A stretch of 64,000 nucleotides of DNA from Xiphydria camelus (lineage: Eukaryota > Arthropoda > Insecta > Hymenoptera > Xiphydriidae): the NCBI GenBank assembly GCA_963678675.1, contig OY783197.1, forward strand, positions 8,056,647-8,120,646, read 5' to 3'. Below, one piece after another: positions 62,307 through 64,000 of the stretch. The position numbers were made by a program, and so were the translations under genes. The number at the start of each line of letters is the position of its first letter. The stretch's first letter is position 1. The notes under the pieces were generated by a model. That model ran no database searches and was not told the origin of the DNA. It saw only the letters and a list, made by a program, of their open reading frames with translations.

Positions 62307-63912
62307 TAAACTTACGTGCATAGAAATCGGCCCACTGTAAACTTTTGACTTTAACTATATTTTTTTAGAAACTATTCATCAGATCAAAAAAAAATGTGCC
62401 GTTTGAAAGACAACTTAATATGCTTTAATATGAGTTTAAATTTATTAAAATTTATTTCGGCATCTTACGTTTAACATAGTGAAATTATTGCATGAAGCAA
62501 ATTAACTTCTTTTTTTACTAAAATAAATAGGGTTATTGACAATTAACAACAACACTTCATTTGTATTAATGGGTATAGCCCCCTCTTGTCCTAATAACAT
62601 CTGTTATACGATTAGGCATCAGATCTAATCAAGTTCGCTATTGTTTCTTTTGGGATGTTATGCCACTCTTCTTTTACTGCAACAATAAGCTCTGGGATTG
62701 AGGTTGAGGACGAAGTCTAGCGCGAATTCTTCGTTTTAGCTCATGCCATAAATGTTCAATCGGATTTAGGTCGGGACTGCATGCTGGCCACTCCATAACC
62801 CGAAATCCGACTTCTGTAATGTAATCTTGCACGATTCTTTCGGTGTGTGGCCTCGCATTGTCGTACATAAAAATAAATTTATCTCCGATGTAGTCGACGT
62901 AAGGTACCAAATGAACTGCTAAAATCTCCTCAATGTACCTAGCACTCGTTAAACCTCCTCTCCCGTGACCACGGTCGCCCCTACGGATGAAAATAGGGTC
63001 GGTTCGTACTTCCATAGAAATTACATTCCAGATTATGCAGGAACCACCTCCATAAGCACACCGCTCTTCAATGCAGCATTCTGCAAATTGCTCTCTTGGT
63101 CTCCGGTACACTTTTCTTCTTCAGTCGTTACCATAGAGGCATATTCTGGTCTCACCTGAGAACAGAACAGATCCCCATTGCTCCAATTTCCATTCAGATG
63201 ATCCTGTGCAGAACGCAGGCGTGCTTGACGATCAGCTGGGGTAAGTTTTGGACCAGCCACAGATGTTTTAGGGATCAGGTTACTATCCTGTAGTCTTTGT
63301 CTTACTGTCCACTGACTAATAGCCACTGTTCGTACTTCACGGAGCTGTTGTTGCACTTGAACCGCATTAAGGTGACGATTTCTTAATGTTGTTGACACAA
63401 TAAAGCGGTCATCGCGAGCCGTTGTAAATCGCTTTCGGCCTGTTCCAGGTCGCCTATGAAAGGTCCAGTTGATAAGGTTGGCACACTCTTCGAACCGCTG
63501 CGCGTCTCATATCCAGTTGTCGAGCAACAGTTCGCTGGCTAAGTCCATTTTCGATTAAAGCAATAACTAGGGTGGCTTTTTGCGGTGTATTATGCATTAA
63601 ACTAACACACTTGAAAACTAATCAAATTATGAAGTACGAATAATGTGCAAATTTTAATTGCAAAGGCAATAATTTCAATCTTTCACAAGTTTGTTATTCT
63701 CGTTATAACCACCACATAAACACGTTTCATCTGTTCACCAGTTGCTACGCATATAAACGATAAGCACTATTGACAATTTTAAACTCATGTTAAAGGATAT
63801 TAAATTGCCTTTCAAACAGCACATTTCTTTTTTTGATCTGATGAAGTTTCTAAAAAAAATATAGTTAAAGTCAAAAGTTTACAGTGAGCCGATTTCTATG
63901 CACGCAAGTTTA
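62307..63912 (-). mobile_element. Tc1-family transposon, nearly full length
   Basis: Long TIRs, left TAAACTTACGTGCATAG and right CTATGCACGCAAGTTTA, extending about 100 bp (both include CACTGTAAACTTTTGAC). Size of 1.6 kb and content fit Tc1. Confidence 0.8.
62674..63599 (-). pseudogene. Tc1-family transposase, frameshifted
   Basis: Cut-and-paste DDE transposase. Minus-strand start near 63597 (MHNTPQKATLVIALIENGLS) gives the paired HTH region (QRTVARQLDM). A frameshift near 63450 leads into NRHLNAVQVQQQLRE and SQWTVRQRL. Another near 63110 leads into the catalytic core: DNARPHTERI (second Asp, FMYDNARPH) and WPACSPDLNPIEHLWHELK (third acidic position, Glu). About 310 residues in total, near the family norm of 340. 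Two or three frameshifts make it inactive. Confidence 0.8.
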
Positions 63913-64000
63913 TATAGATATTATTTATTTTGCTACTTTTTTTTACTTAAAATATTTTACATATATATAGCCACTTACTTGGCAGAAAAAGTTTTCCAAG

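Overview
This is eukaryotic DNA, almost certainly from an insect. The only clear host gene is an intron-rich member of the Munc13-4/BAIAP3 family (unc-13 homolog 4B, Drosophila staccato). It is surrounded by insect-type transposons: mariner/Tc1, piggyBac-type MITEs, Helitron, copia, non-LTR retrotransposons and Polinton/Maverick. A hymenopteran is my best guess, because DUF4806 transposon proteins and this mix of mariners are common there. That is inference, not proof. Host sequence is AT-rich; the Polinton is visibly GC-richer.

Layout. 1-4,500: intergenic, with a piggyBac-type MITE (23-519) and a decayed TIR transposon (1,316-3,836) that itself carries an 83-bp TTAA insertion. 4,818-35,958, minus strand: the C-terminal half of the unc-13-4 gene, ten coding exons encoding the MUN/MHD region, the C2B domain and the C-terminal tail. 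Its small introns hold fold-back elements, deleted mariners and MITEs, some nested three deep (7.2-10.5 kb). The 5' exons are not found in the window and probably lie beyond 64,000.

One intron of that gene, originally about 82 bp, has been blown up to 22.2 kb by a complete but dead Polinton (13,301-35,458). It has ~1-kb TIRs and 6-bp target duplications. Recognisable Polinton genes are protein-primed DNA polymerase B (+), integrase with chromodomain, a collagen-like/coiled-coil protein, a conserved Polinton protein and packaging ATPase (all -), then major capsid protein and another conserved protein (+). All are broken by stops or frameshifts. Three later insertions sit inside it: a 0.72-kb retroposon in the polymerase gene, a piggyBac-type MITE, and a non-LTR retrotransposon. 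The non-LTR element is in turn split by an apparently intact 5.8-kb EnSpm/CACTA-like DNA transposon that encodes a six-exon DUF4806 protein and a 696-residue transposase.

36,000-64,000 is almost wholly repetitive. In order it holds a MITE, a Ty1/copia element with 257-bp LTRs and AATCA duplications (37,419-41,550), a non-autonomous Helitron with a MITE in its first bases (41,691-43,185), a large fold-back mariner derivative, a tandem 188-bp repeat, and a TATA/CCAAT promoter-like segment hit by two non-LTR insertions at the predicted start site. These are followed by several TTAA-flanked MITEs, a three-unit palindromic tandem array, a mariner remnant and a Tc1-family transposon at the right end.

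The genes do not act together as a pathway. The biology here is one vesicle-fusion gene whose introns and flanks have been colonised repeatedly, with insertion order readable from the nesting.
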